Assembly: GCA_963678855.1 (NCBI GenBank)
Contig: OY787448.1
Coordinates: 310,001 to 374,000, forward strand
DNA: 64,000 nt
Source of the DNA: F22 sp963678855
GTDB lineage: Bacteria; Bacteroidota; Bacteroidia; Bacteroidales; Bacteroidaceae
Direction: 5' to 3'
Shown: positions 33,982-42,818 of the stretch, one piece after another
How the letters are laid out: every line of letters begins with the position of its first letter
Position numbering within the stretch: the stretch's first letter is position 1
Program-made: the position numbers and the translations under genes
The notes under the pieces: model-generated
The model's database searches: none
The model's input: the letters and a program-made list of their open reading frames with translations, nothing else
What the model was told of the DNA's origin: nothing

Positions 33982-34930
33982 GTCGCAGACCCTATCCACT
34001 AAAACAAGGATTAAGACAATTAATTGAGATAGTTTAAGTTTGTAGAATTTATGTCGCAGACCCTATCCACTAAAACAAGGATTAAGACTAGTCCGTAACG
34101 GCTTCACGGATGCGGTTCATCCAGTCGCAGACCCTATCCACTAAAACAAGGATTAAGACCTGCCATTCGCTTGTGGATTCAATGGTCTCATTTGTCGCAG
34201 ACCCTATCCACTAAAACAAGGATTAAGACTATTTGCCTGCTAAAAATCGTTCAAGAGTGGTTGGTCGCAGACCCTATCCACTAAAACAAGGATTAAGACG
34301 GTTGAAGACACCCAGAAAAGCTTATCTTGTCCCTGTCGCAGACCCTATCCACTAAAACAAGGATTAAGACCTCTTGGTCATGGGGTAACTTCCAAGTCAA
34401 GAAGTGTCGCAGACCCTATCCACTAAAACAAGGATTAAGACTGACGATGCGAACACCATCACTATTAAAATGGCAAAGTCGCAGACCCTATCCACTAAAA
34501 CAAGGATTAAGACTTTACACTAGTGTACTCTCTCGCTAACTCGTATGTCGCAGACCCTATCCACTAAAACAAGGATTAAGACTCAAGAGATTCATTGTTT
34601 TCTTCTAAATATGCCAGTCGCAGACCCTATCCACTAAAACAAGGATTAAGACACCTATTTCTCGCCAGTTCTAAGCACATGAAGTGTCGCAGACCCTATC
34701 CACTAAAACAAGGATTAAGACTACACACGATTACCATTTTCACTTTTCACTTCAAGTCGCAGACCCTATCCATTAAAACAAGGATTAAGACTTGCCCCAA
34801 CTAAAATTAAAACAACAGAAACAATGTCGTAGACCATATCCATTAGAGCAAGGATTAAGACGATACATCCCACTTGGAAATATCACCGTTAAAAGTCGTA
34901 GCCCCTATCCACCACAACAAGGATTTCAAA
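33982..34930 (+). CRISPR. CRISPR array 3: 13 repeats plus a decayed terminal repeat
   Basis: Repeats identical to array 1, starting at 33982, 34053, 34124, 34194, 34264, 34335, 34406, 34478, 34547, 34617, 34686, 34756 and 34826; spacers 33-36 bp. Repeat 12 has one change; repeat 13 (GTCGTAGACCATATCCATTA) carries array 2-type bases, a hybrid. A decayed repeat begins at 34895 (GTCGTAGCCCCTATCCACC) as in array 1. The spacer before it (GATACATCCCACTTGGAAAT) is related to the last spacers of arrays 1 and 2. Longest array in the window. Confidence 0.97.
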
Positions 34931-34934
34931 CAAA

Positions 34935-34982
34935 AAATAATAGCTAAGTGCGAACATAGGCGTCACACTTAGCTACTATTTT
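34935..34982 (+). terminator. Terminator after array 3
   Basis: AAATAATAGCTAAGTG (34935-34950) pairs with CACTTAGCTACTATTTT (34966-34982), then a T-run continues. It is the best preserved of the three array trailers. Confidence 0.75.
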
Positions 34983-35063
34983 TACGTCATATCATTAACA
35001 CCTTAATGATGCACCCTATTATTCTCTTATACTAAATCGAACTTAATATCAAAAAACTACACT

Positions 35064-35304
35064 ATGCTAGAAAGACTCAAAAACCCAATGATTACCAAAA
35101 TCACCCCTGTCGAGAATCGCGAAGCTTCTCGACCAAATTGGCCAGCCTTACACCGAAGGACAAAACAGCATGATATACACCCACTAGCTGCCCCCGAACC
35201 AGAGGGTAGCAGAAGTTAAAAATACTTTACTCAAGAGAATGAGCTGTGCGAGATTAATTTTCACTTGAAAAACGAAGAACCCTAAAGAATTTTATACGAT
35301 ATGA
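35064..35304 (+). pseudogene. YbjN-like cassette remnant after array 3
   Basis: The start resembles protein A (CCAATGATTACCAAAATCAC, later GGACAAAACAGCATGATATA) with frameshifts; from about 35218 it jumps to the end of protein B (ACTTTACTCAAGAGAATGAG, then CCTAAAGAATTTTATACGAT). An internal deletion of roughly 1.4 kb removed the rest of A and most of B. The ATGA junction to the next gene is preserved. Confidence 0.7.
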
Positions 35305-35717
35305 TAAACAAAATAACCACCCCAATCATTCAGCAACTGCTGGATGAATTTGATTTCCCTTACACCATTGAAAAATCAGGTGTATTCTGTATTGATTTTC
35401 CTCCTTGCGAGGACTATCCCAATACATTTCTACTCTATATAGTAGTCGACGACGACAATCATATGGTACAGATAAGAGCACAAAGCGATGCTTACCAGCA
35501 TCTACAAGACGCTGCACTAGAAAAAGCGACTATCCATTGTAATGTCTATAATAGGCTCAACTATCTACTCACTGCCTATATAGACGACAACAACAGTATA
35601 ACTGTAGAAGAAACTTATTATATTAATCACCCAGTATCCAAAGAGTATCTCAAGAAGAACTGCCTACTTGAGAGCATGGCGGGTATGTACCAATTCTTCA
35701 AACTTTATGATAGCTAA
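35301..35717 (+). CDS. YbjN-like small protein C, second copy
   Basis: 138 residues, same length as the 27145 product and alike over the whole chain (PIIQQLLDEFDFPYTIEKSG, LTAYIDDNNSITVEETYYIN). Differences are scattered, mostly conservative, and the frame is intact although the upstream partners A and B are destroyed in this copy. That suggests C and D are kept under selection without A and B, or that decay is recent. Confidence 0.7.
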   Translation: MINKITTPIIQQLLDEFDFPYTIEKSGVFCIDFPPCEDYPNTFLLYIVVDDDNHMVQIRAQSDAYQHLQDAALEKATIHCNVYNRLNYLLTAYIDDNNSITVEETYYINHPVSKEYLKKNCLLESMAGMYQFFKLYDS

Positions 35718-36144
35718 AATCACACCCCAAATACTAGAACAAGTTCTATCACAACTTGAAGGTCCATACGACAAAGTATATGACGAGACATTCTGTATTA
35801 CACTCCCTCCACTAGACAGTGATGAGGAAGACGAAACTCTGACTATTTACTTTACAGCAGAAAGCAATGGCTGGTTGCAAATTTCTGGGGTCAGTAATGC
35901 AGCATGCGAGCTAGAAGGCCAAGCCTTACACGATACGACCAAACTATGTAATGAAGTAAATGCAACAAATAGCAGATTTAGAGCCTTTATCACCCCAGAT
36001 AACTCATTAAATCTATTCCGAAACTTCAATCTTTCGGCACCCGTTTCGGAAGCCTACATACTGTACGATTGCATTCGCGAAACAATCAAAGCTATGTACC
36101 TATTTATGTACAGCTACTACCATGGAGAAGACCTGATAAACTAA
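35707..36144 (+). CDS. YbjN-like small protein D, second copy
   Basis: 145 residues from ATG 35707 (MIAKITPQILEQVLSQLEGP), overlapping copy C by 11 bp exactly as in the first cassette. Conserved segments: SNGWLQISGVSN, NSRFRAFITPDNSLNLF, PVSEAYILYDCIRETIKAMY. The small membrane protein gene that follows in the first cassette is absent here. Confidence 0.7.
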   Translation: MIAKITPQILEQVLSQLEGPYDKVYDETFCITLPPLDSDEEDETLTIYFTAESNGWLQISGVSNAACELEGQALHDTTKLCNEVNATNSRFRAFITPDNSLNLFRNFNLSAPVSEAYILYDCIRETIKAMYLFMYSYYHGEDLIN

Positions 36145-36206
36145 AGTCATAGATTATGAAGACTCAACTATTACAAGTACAAGAAGATTTTCTAACCTGT
36201 ATCCGT

Positions 36207-36545
36207 TTAGGAATTAATCACCCCATACCTCCTCTTCACCCCCTCAATCTCCTCTTTCAGGCGCTTCACACTATCCTCAGCCCCTTCCAGCATCTCACAC
36301 CATTTCAGGGACTGCTCATAATACTTGAGCGCCTGTTCAATCTTATCGAGTTTTTCCGATTGTTGGGGCAAGAGATAGGCATCATACGACAAGTCATTGA
36401 CCGTCTCCTCATCCATCGGCTTGTACTGAACTTTGAGTATCCACAGTCTCTCTTGAGAATATTCAAAAAGAAGATGGGTTGACACAGAAGGGTGTTCTAA
36501 CTCACATTGACAGTTACACACAAAACGCCTATTTTTTGTGGTCAC
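36207..36545 (-). CDS. Small helical, TPR-like protein (possibly a remnant)
   Basis: 112 residues. Residues ~55-110 form one or two TPR-like helices (KIEQALKYYEQSLKWCEMLE, then EDSVKRLKEEIEGVKRRYG). The N-terminal half (RRFVCNCQCELEHPSVSTHL) has no recognised domain. It may be the 3' part of a longer TPR gene, since sequence upstream of its start shows no promoter. It faces the second YbjN cassette tail to tail. Confidence 0.45.
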   Translation of the reverse strand: MTTKNRRFVCNCQCELEHPSVSTHLLFEYSQERLWILKVQYKPMDEETVNDLSYDAYLLPQQSEKLDKIEQALKYYEQSLKWCEMLEGAEDSVKRLKEEIEGVKRRYGVINS

Positions 36546-37132
36546 ACATCTACACCAGTAGTTCTACTACCTAGAGAGATTAATTGCGCTACCGAAATGC
36601 TCAAAAAAATGCAAACTAAGCCAGGCTGGGATATGAAAACAAGCATCATTTTTATTTTTTTTCTTCAAACCCCATCCCCTCCTAAAACCTAGGATATAGG
36701 AGAGGATAAGACTAAGGATAAGATACTGGATAGTATCTATATCTCTATCTAGGGTGTAAATTCGGAAGATACCTGCATCTTCCCCTATCTGGTACCATAT
36801 CGGACATTATATTTCATCGTAATTTCTTTTTTCACCATCTATCTTTACGGGCTCTTTTATTCGACACGTTTACGCCACTATATCAGATCTTTTTACTAGA
36901 TCCCACAACTTTCTACAGGCTGATTTTCATGACCACGGAAGCAGTATCTTTTAAGGGTAAGCTACTACTATTTGAAGAAGTTTTTCGTGCATCGGTAGAT
37001 GAAAAAACTGATAGTCAGGACGTGAATACAACTCAATTTCTAGTTCTTGTTTATCATTTCTTTTTACGGTTAAAATTACTGTTGTTTCCTACTAAAAATC
37101 GCAAGCGCTTGCAACTAAAATCGGAAGTAGAT
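36546..37132. other. Long interval without a convincing gene
   Basis: Holds purine-rich short direct repeats around 36690-36750 (GGATAAGACTAAGGATAAGA) and a possible ORF at 36929-37198 that I reject because its 3' half is made of palindromic repeats. A first GCAAGCGCTTGC palindrome lies at 37101-37112. Confidence 0.4.
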
Positions 37133-37168
37133 GCAACTAAAATCGCAAGCGCTTGCGATTTTAGTTGC
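37133..37168. repeat. Perfect 36-bp palindrome with GCAAGCGCTTGC core
   Basis: GCAACTAAAATCGCAAGC is followed at once by its exact reverse complement GCTTGCGATTTTAGTTGC. A second copy of the core with the same left flank (ACTAAAAATCGCAAGCGCTT) lies about 45 bp upstream. The core with central CG looks like a LacI/GalR-type operator; alternatively it is a cruciform or mobile-element end. No regulator of that family is in the window. Confidence 0.65.
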
Positions 37169-37265
37169 CTTTGCTATGATATTTTTGCCAAGTTTTAAGG
37201 GCTTGCAAGTACAAATATACGGAGGTTCCATGAAGTTATATAAGTAGAGGGAGAAAGGATAAAAT

Positions 37266-37417
37266 TACTTTCTAACATTTTCGTAGCCCTGCTTAAATCC
37301 AGTCACGAAATCACCAGCGTTATCATAAATGTATATCCCAGCTGCTAATATTAATACTGCAAGCGTTACTCGATTCCATCCTCTTTTAGAATTTAAATTT
37401 AAACGTCTCATACTCAT
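37266..37417 (-). CDS. Small single-membrane-span protein (about 36-50 residues)
   Basis: ATG 37417 opens MSMRRLNLNSKRGWNRVTLA followed by the hydrophobic VLILAAGIYIY, a basic-in, one-span layout. The C-terminal part reads as DFVTGFKQGYEN in frame with the TTA stop at 37266, but the junction near 37320 is one base short in my count, so the gene may be frameshifted there and end early. Too short for normal ORF thresholds; no family recognised. Confidence 0.4.
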
Positions 37418-37705
37418 TTTTTATGTCAAGTCCTTGATTATCAGTATATCAACAAAAGAAAGGACTAATATCTAATGGTAGTTGACTACAAAGACAACTT
37501 TTTTCTTAGAGATTAACTACTAAAGCTCAAAAAAAGACTTTACTTCAGGCAAAGAAAGCTGCATAAATTCCTCGTTGCAAAGCGTAACAAGATGGCGTAA
37601 ACCGACAGAGCAGTTAACAAACCTCTTGCAATTCCCAATAAAAATCACTATCTTTATATCATCTCAAATGGACCATTAATATAATAACCTTTAAAATAAA
37701 AAACA

Positions 37706-38314
37706 ATGAACATGCAGAATTTTACTACATCTACCCTTAACACCAACGGCAGAACCTCACTAGACTGTCCAGTTGTAACACTCGAAAGAGAACGTATGAA
37801 CAACTACCTCAGCCAATATTTCAAAGATGGATGTATCGCCTTACCAGCGAGTCAAGAAGTCCTAAACGATTTATACGGTAAAGACTTTCATTACCTCATC
37901 CTTAGAGTTGCCTACCACCAAGCAAGCAATAATCAGCTAGTCCATACAGCTATCGCCATAGTACCAGCAAATACATTTACAGACAACGGCGAGAAAAAGC
38001 CAGTATCGTCAGACACACTCAAACAATTAGCCCAAGATATCACCACAAATCATGATATCAAAAGCTTCCTATATACACGCCCTGGTGAAATCTCTCAACT
38101 GCTAGATGCTCAAGGCACCGTACAAGATGAGCTAATCGCCCCACCCGCAGAACTACACGTGAGACATTTCCGCAAACTATATGACTGCGATGCATTTGTA
38201 GAGTTCTATTTGAATGAGTATCCTCAGGGGGTATCTGGTGCGTATATGCGTAGAGGGGAGTTGTTCCAGAGAGCTAAGAAATGGGACAAGATGACGCATT
38301 TGAAGAATAGATAA
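37706..38314 (+). CDS. Unknown soluble protein, 202 residues
   Basis: No signal peptide or membrane span. Mixed alpha/beta composition: LPASQEVLNDLYGKDFHYLI, LVHTAIAIVPANTFTD, PAELHVRHFRKLYDCDAFVE, and a basic C-terminus (RAKKWDKMTHLKNR). I do not recognise a family. A clear terminator at 38362 follows, so it is a single-gene transcript. The second ATG (37712) is equally possible as start. Confidence 0.65.
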   Translation: MNMQNFTTSTLNTNGRTSLDCPVVTLERERMNNYLSQYFKDGCIALPASQEVLNDLYGKDFHYLILRVAYHQASNNQLVHTAIAIVPANTFTDNGEKKPVSSDTLKQLAQDITTNHDIKSFLYTRPGEISQLLDAQGTVQDELIAPPAELHVRHFRKLYDCDAFVEFYLNEYPQGVSGAYMRRGELFQRAKKWDKMTHLKNR

Positions 38315-38361
38315 ATAGTTGTGTAGATACTTACTGTATGGTAAGTGTTGACAAACGACAT

Positions 38362-38407
38362 TAAACTTAAACCCGCAGAGCTGGATGGCTCTGTGGGTTT
38401 AAGTTTA
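38362..38407 (+). terminator. Terminator after 37706 gene
   Basis: A long stem: TAAACTTAAACCC continues into CAGAG and pairs with CTCTG then GGGTTTAAGTTTA around TGGATGG. One mismatch pair (G opposite T). Symmetric A/T flanks, so usable in both directions. Confidence 0.8.
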
Positions 38408-38435
38408 TAGTGAATAGCTGTATAGTGAAAATACC

Positions 38436-39152
38436 TTGCATAATTCCTCTTCTCCAAAGCGTGGCGAGGTGGTGCATGCGCAGGAGCTGTGTGTTACCTA
38501 TCCGTATAGTTTTTGCAGTATTTTGGACTATAGTTCTGATTTTAATGGCTATTATCTAGAGATACCTTTGACACTATACAAGCGCATCCACAGTCAGATG
38601 ATTAGTCCTTTTATCACTCGAATAAAGAGTCATCCGTGCATTCCAATGCCTGATGCATTTGTAGGTCGTTTGCACCATTATATCGATTTGATTTCCAATA
38701 AGCCAGATTATACTTTGGCGGCTGATAGAGAAGACTGGATACTCCATATCAGTATGTCTATCATTTATGAGTTGAGTCATTTATTTCATACTACGCTGAA
38801 AGATTTCAATCCAGAAAGGGCATCTCGTAAGAATATGCTGTTTTATGAGTTCTTGATTCTGGTATCTCAAAAGTATCTGGATCATCGGGAGGTTGAGTAT
38901 TATGCCAACGAACTGGCGGTGACGTCTAGGCATCTATCTAGAGTAGTGAAGCAAAAAACAGGGTTTTCTTGTAGTCATTGGATCAAGGAGATTGCTATCA
39001 TGCACGCGAAACGACTGTTGCTGGAAGATAATAACCAAGCGAAGGATGTGAGTTTTGCATTTCACTTCCCTAGCCAGTCTTTCTTTACGCAGTATTTTAA
39101 GAAAGAGACGGGCATGACACCAAGTCAGTATCAAAAGAAGTATGGCAGATAG
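38436..39152 (+). CDS. AraC-family regulator, short N-terminus
   Basis: 238 residues if started at TTG 38436; an in-frame stop lies at 38415, so little more can be added. The C-terminal two-HTH AraC domain is complete: VEYYANELAVTSRHLSRVVK, then FSCSHWIKEIAIMHAKRLL, and DVSFAFHFPSQSFFTQYFKK with GMTPSQYQKKYG. The N-terminal sensing domain is shorter than the usual ~170 residues and has no ATG near its start, so the gene may be 5'-truncated or use GTG at 38469. Function of the target genes unknown. Confidence 0.75.
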   Translation: MHNSSSPKRGEVVHAQELCVTYPYSFCSILDYSSDFNGYYLEIPLTLYKRIHSQMISPFITRIKSHPCIPMPDAFVGRLHHYIDLISNKPDYTLAADREDWILHISMSIIYELSHLFHTTLKDFNPERASRKNMLFYEFLILVSQKYLDHREVEYYANELAVTSRHLSRVVKQKTGFSCSHWIKEIAIMHAKRLLLEDNNQAKDVSFAFHFPSQSFFTQYFKKETGMTPSQYQKKYGR

Positions 39153-39361
39153 GATGTTATGACTACTATAAGCTAAATTTCTTCCTCTTCACACGAATCG
39201 TCGCCGTTTTGTAGCTTCTAGTGATTTTCATAGGCTGGATAGCCTTAATTTCGGCTGGCGACTGGACACATTTCCTACCCTCGAAAAGTTTCTCGTATTT
39301 TGTTTTGAATATTGAACAATAGTTCATAACTTTGCGGCAGAATATAATAAACAGATCAACT

Positions 39362-39829
39362 ATGATAGGAAGACCTCAAAAGATACGAAAGATCGCTGGT
39401 GCACCATCCGTCTCAGGGTTTACTCCATGTGGGCAAGCTCGCAGAGGAAGAGGACGTCGCAGAGGCCATCATCAAGAAGATATCCTCCTTTTATTTGAAG
39501 AGTACGAATCTATCCGCCTGCTAGATTACGAAGGGCATAACCAGACAGATGCGGCGGAGCTGATGCATGTATCTCGACCTACCCTTACTCGCATCTATCA
39601 AAGAGCGCGTAAGAAAGTAGCGCAGGCTTTTATAGAAGGGCACACGATTAAATTTGAAGGTGGCAAGGTGCATTATGAAACTGAATGGTATCAGTGTACG
39701 CAATGTATGAGCATCTTTAATACCCCCCCAAATGGCTCGGAAAATAATAGAAAAATAGAATGTCCTCTGTGTGGGAGTCATGAAATCGTGGTGTATCACG
39801 AGTCGGATACTCTGATGGCAGAGGATTAG
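39362..39829 (+). CDS. DUF134-family DNA-binding protein
   Basis: 155 residues from ATG 39362 (MIGRPQKIRKI), the normal family start. DUF134 signature: RPQKIRKI.G.P....F.PCG, YESIRLLDYEGHNQTDAAEL and VSRPTLTRIYQRARKKVAQA (sigma-70 region 4-like HTH). The C-terminal zinc-ribbon has two CxxC pairs (CTQCMS, CPLCGS). Heads a cluster with NifX-like and two MinD-like iron-sulfur ATPases, a fixed set in many anaerobes, and probably regulates it. Confidence 0.93.
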   Translation: MIGRPQKIRKIAGAPSVSGFTPCGQARRGRGRRRGHHQEDILLLFEEYESIRLLDYEGHNQTDAAELMHVSRPTLTRIYQRARKKVAQAFIEGHTIKFEGGKVHYETEWYQCTQCMSIFNTPPNGSENNRKIECPLCGSHEIVVYHESDTLMAED

Positions 39830-39867
39830 TCATACAGGATAATAAATAAACAATTAAAAGAAAAGAC

Positions 39868-40191
39868 ATGAAAGTAGTTATTACAAGTCAGGAGAACAAA
39901 ATGAGTAGTCAAGTCGATGCACGCTTCGGGCGTGCTGCATACTTCGCATTGTATGATACAGAAACAGGTAATGTAGATTGGTTGCAAAACGATGTGGCTG
40001 GCCAACAACATGGTGCGGGTACTGGTGCGGTAAACCGTATCGCTAATCTAGGGGTAGAAAAAATCTTTGCTGTGGTATTTGGTGCGAAGGTAAAACCTAT
40101 CCTTGATGAACTAGGCATTCAAATGGTCGTTATCCAAGAAGACGAGACTGTAGGCCATATTATAGAAATTCTCCAAGAACGTAAATCATAA
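39868..40191 (+). CDS. NifX/NifB-like FeMo-cluster-binding domain protein
   Basis: 107 residues of a single PF02579-type domain: MKVVITSQ, SSQVDARFGRAAYFALYDTE, GAGTGAVNRIANLGVEKIFA, VFGAKVKPILDELGIQMV. In anaerobes such proteins are found with MinD-like ATPases and DUF134 proteins outside nitrogenase loci, and are thought to carry iron-sulfur or other metal clusters. No nif genes are in the window, so nitrogen fixation is not implied. Confidence 0.9.
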   Translation: MKVVITSQENKMSSQVDARFGRAAYFALYDTETGNVDWLQNDVAGQQHGAGTGAVNRIANLGVEKIFAVVFGAKVKPILDELGIQMVVIQEDETVGHIIEILQERKS

Positions 40192-40197
40192 GAAGCA

Positions 40198-41091
40198 ATG
40201 AAAATCAGTATTGCTAGTGGAAAAGGCGGTACAGGTAAGACTTTTGTCTCAACCAACCTCTTCCGCCTGATGCAAGACCAGACTGATTCAGTGATTCTGG
40301 TAGACTGTGATGTGGAAGTCCCTAATAGCCATGTGTTTTTAGAGACTACCGACCGCAAGAGTCAGATTGTAACTGATTTCCGTCCTGTTATTGATTTAGA
40401 GAAGTGTCGCTTCTGCGGTAAATGCGTAGAATGGTGTCATTACAATGCCATGATGTGTGTCCCTGCAGCGAAGATGACCAAGATGCTACCAGACCTATGC
40501 CACGGCTGTACCGCGTGCATGGTGGCTTGTCCGCATGGGGCTATCTCTCCTTCTAATCTAGAGATTGGTGAAGTGACGGCCAAGGAAACCGCAGAGGGCG
40601 CTCTTCTTATCGAAGGCCGCATGGCGGTGAATACGAGTTCTGGTGTGCCTGTTATTCATGAAACGGTGGCTTTTGCAGAGAAGGAATATCCAGCAGATTA
40701 TTATCTACTAGACTCTCCTCCAGGTACATCGTGCCCATTTATACAAACGACAGCTAAATCTGATTTGGTGGTGTTGGTTACAGAACCGACTCCATTTGGG
40801 CTTAGTGACTTGGTACAAGCCATGGACACGCTAGATAATCTGGGCAAATCGTACTGTGTAGTGATCAACCGTGCCGATATGGGAGATAATGAGATGGACA
40901 GAGTCCTTGAAGAACGTGGGGTTGAGGTGATTGCTCGCATCCCATTCTCTCGTGATATTGCATCTTGTTATGCCAATGGGATGCTCGTAGTAGACCATTT
41001 ACCAGAGTATCGCAGCTATTTCGAGCATATCTTGGGTAAAATTCGCGAAGTAGAAGCTAGTTTATCACCATCAAAAGATTCAGCCGTATGA
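40198..41091 (+). CDS. MinD-superfamily ATPase with inserted ferredoxin domain, copy 1
   Basis: 297 residues. Walker A variant at the start (SGKGGTGKTFVSTNL), VILVDCDVEVPNSH (switch), then a two-[4Fe-4S] ferredoxin insert at ~65-115 (CRFCGKCVEWCHYNAM; CHGCTACMVACPHGAI), and DSPPGTSCPFIQTT (Walker B). The layout is that of MinD-like proteins of anaerobes that combine ATPase with electron or cluster transfer. Overlaps the next paralogue by 4 bp, so the two probably act as a pair. Confidence 0.92.
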   Translation: MKISIASGKGGTGKTFVSTNLFRLMQDQTDSVILVDCDVEVPNSHVFLETTDRKSQIVTDFRPVIDLEKCRFCGKCVEWCHYNAMMCVPAAKMTKMLPDLCHGCTACMVACPHGAISPSNLEIGEVTAKETAEGALLIEGRMAVNTSSGVPVIHETVAFAEKEYPADYYLLDSPPGTSCPFIQTTAKSDLVVLVTEPTPFGLSDLVQAMDTLDNLGKSYCVVINRADMGDNEMDRVLEERGVEVIARIPFSRDIASCYANGMLVVDHLPEYRSYFEHILGKIREVEASLSPSKDSAV

Positions 41092-42260
41092 AAACAGCAA
41101 TAATTAGTGGCAAAGGCGGGACTGGCAAATCGAGTATCACTGCCGATTTTATTGCCCAATCTAAAGACACGTTTGCAATCGACTGTGATGTGGATGCGGC
41201 GAACTTATATCTCTTATTTGACCAACAAGTAGAAGAGCGTGGTAGCTATGTATCTGGTGAACATCCAGAGATAGATCCTGAGATTTGTACTGCTTGTGGT
41301 GCATGTATAAATCATTGTCACTACAACGCCCTATCTATGGTCGGTGATAGAGTGATGGTCGATGAGATTGCGTGCGAAGGCTGTGAATTGTGTAGTAGAA
41401 TATGTCCCGTGGATGCTATTACGATGCATCACGACCATGAGAGCAGCATGTACTATGGTCCATTCCGCTTCGGTTATATGGCGCGTGCTCGTCTCTATCC
41501 AGGTGAAGAAAACTCTGGTAAGTTGATTAATGAGCTGCGTAGTCGTGCCGATGAGTTGATGAAGGAAAAGGGGTATGACCACGTGATTATGGATGGCCCT
41601 CCTGGAATCGGTTGTCCTGTCATTTCTACGATTACAGGTGTGGATATGATTGTGATGTGTACAGAGCCTACGCGTTCGGGGATGGAAGACTTGATGCGTG
41701 TGGCGGAACTAGCACAAGAGTTTTGCAGCAAGCGTGCTGTCGTGATTAATAAATATGACTTAGATGAGACGTGCACTCAGCAGATTGAGGCTTGGTGCGC
41801 TGAGAAAAATATCCCTGTAGTAGGTAAGGTGCCGTTTGACAAGCGCATGGTGGAAGCCATGATCAACAAACAAAGCATCTCTGAGTATGCCCCCGATTCG
41901 GCGTGTGCTCTCGAACTACAGGATGCCCTGAAGAAGATTCTCGCTATTGGTGAAGGTACCTCTGTATCTCCATCGACTGTAGAGAAGGATGCTCAAGCGG
42001 AATGTGTACAGAATGACTCTCTTGAGAAAGTAAATTGTAAACATTTAAACACTACAGATATGCCAAATCGAGATAAAACCGGACCTGTACAAGCAGGTAG
42101 CACCCAAGGTATGGGTCAAGGCATGGGCCGTGGTTGTGGTCAAGGTAAAGGTCGCGGACAAGGACGTGGTCGTTGCTGTGAAACTACACCTCGCCAAGGA
42201 CGTGGCACTGGCAGAGGCCGTCGTAATGGCGGCATGGGCCAAGGTCGCGGGATGAACTAA
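41088..42260 (+). CDS. MinD-superfamily ATPase with ferredoxin insert and Gly/Arg-rich tail, copy 2
   Basis: 390 residues. Same core as copy 1: SGKGGTGKSSITADF, IDCDVDAANLYLLF, ferredoxin motifs CTACGACINHCHYNAL and CEGCELCSRICPVDAI, DGPPGIGCPVIST. After residue ~290 a linker leads to a low-complexity tail of Gly, Arg, Gln and Met with two Cys pairs (RGCGQGKG, GRCCETT), about 45 residues. Such tails also end small MinD-associated proteins, so this may be a fusion with one of them. Followed by a terminator at 42292. Confidence 0.9.
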   Translation: MKTAIISGKGGTGKSSITADFIAQSKDTFAIDCDVDAANLYLLFDQQVEERGSYVSGEHPEIDPEICTACGACINHCHYNALSMVGDRVMVDEIACEGCELCSRICPVDAITMHHDHESSMYYGPFRFGYMARARLYPGEENSGKLINELRSRADELMKEKGYDHVIMDGPPGIGCPVISTITGVDMIVMCTEPTRSGMEDLMRVAELAQEFCSKRAVVINKYDLDETCTQQIEAWCAEKNIPVVGKVPFDKRMVEAMINKQSISEYAPDSACALELQDALKKILAIGEGTSVSPSTVEKDAQAECVQNDSLEKVNCKHLNTTDMPNRDKTGPVQAGSTQGMGQGMGRGCGQGKGRGQGRGRCCETTPRQGRGTGRGRRNGGMGQGRGMN

Positions 42261-42291
42261 CCGAACCTTTAGTTTTTAGTAATTTGTATAG

Positions 42292-42334
42292 GCACGAGGG
42301 AAGTATCTTATTTATTTCCTTCGTGCTCTTTTTT
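42292..42334 (+). terminator. Terminator of the MinD cluster
   Basis: GCACGAGGGAA pairs with TTCCTTCGTGC, one wobble, followed by TCTTTTTTTT. Confidence 0.85.
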
Positions 42335-42818
42335 TGTCCAGCTTATGGGCTTATTAAGGCTTTTGGGCCTAAATATAGGCTGAGTTTTTGGATGGTTTTT
42401 ATATAATCAAAAAAACCACCCTCTAATCACTTAGAAGGTGGTAAATCGTCTTGCACTCTAATCACTTAGAATAACAAGATATAATCTAAATCTCTATGAA
42501 AAAAACGTAGCGCAAAAGTAGTTATTATTTATGACATAGACAAGCAAAGAGGCTGTTATTATTCAAGAATAAACGATGTTTTTACAATTAATCTCTCGTA
42601 AGCTGTATCTTTTAACATGTTTTACTCATACTCTTCAACCAAACAGCAAAAATCGCTTATGTGTCACTGGTAGATTACGTATTTGTAATACTGTTGTAAT
42701 ATCCATGTTAAAATGCATCTTTTTCAGCTACATTGCTATGCTAAAGTCAAGCAAAGCTTTGCTGATTACTATAGATGATATAATTTTGTATCAAAGACTA
42801 TGTAAAACAAAAGAAACC
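42335..42818. other. Gene-free interval with a 16-bp direct repeat
   Basis: CTCTAATCACTTAGAA occurs at 42421 and 42456. The first copy is enclosed by ACCACC/GGTGGT. Only two copies, so not a CRISPR. The long frame upstream of the next gene has no signal peptide or codon-like pattern and is not counted as coding. Confidence 0.4.

Noticed and set aside
34327..34804. Open frames through the CRISPR repeats (also in arrays 1 and 2)
   Set aside because: They are made of repeat translation and change with every spacer.
36929..37198. 89-codon plus-strand ORF
   Set aside because: The second half is translated from tandem palindromic repeats; no family pattern or promoter.
42421..42471. CTCTAATCACTTAGAA twice, about 35 bp apart, resembling a mini CRISPR
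   Set aside because: Only two copies, short repeat, no leader and no degenerate third copy.
42576..42818. N-terminal extension of the TonB-C-like protein
   Set aside because: The signal peptide starts at 42819; the upstream part is not protein-like.
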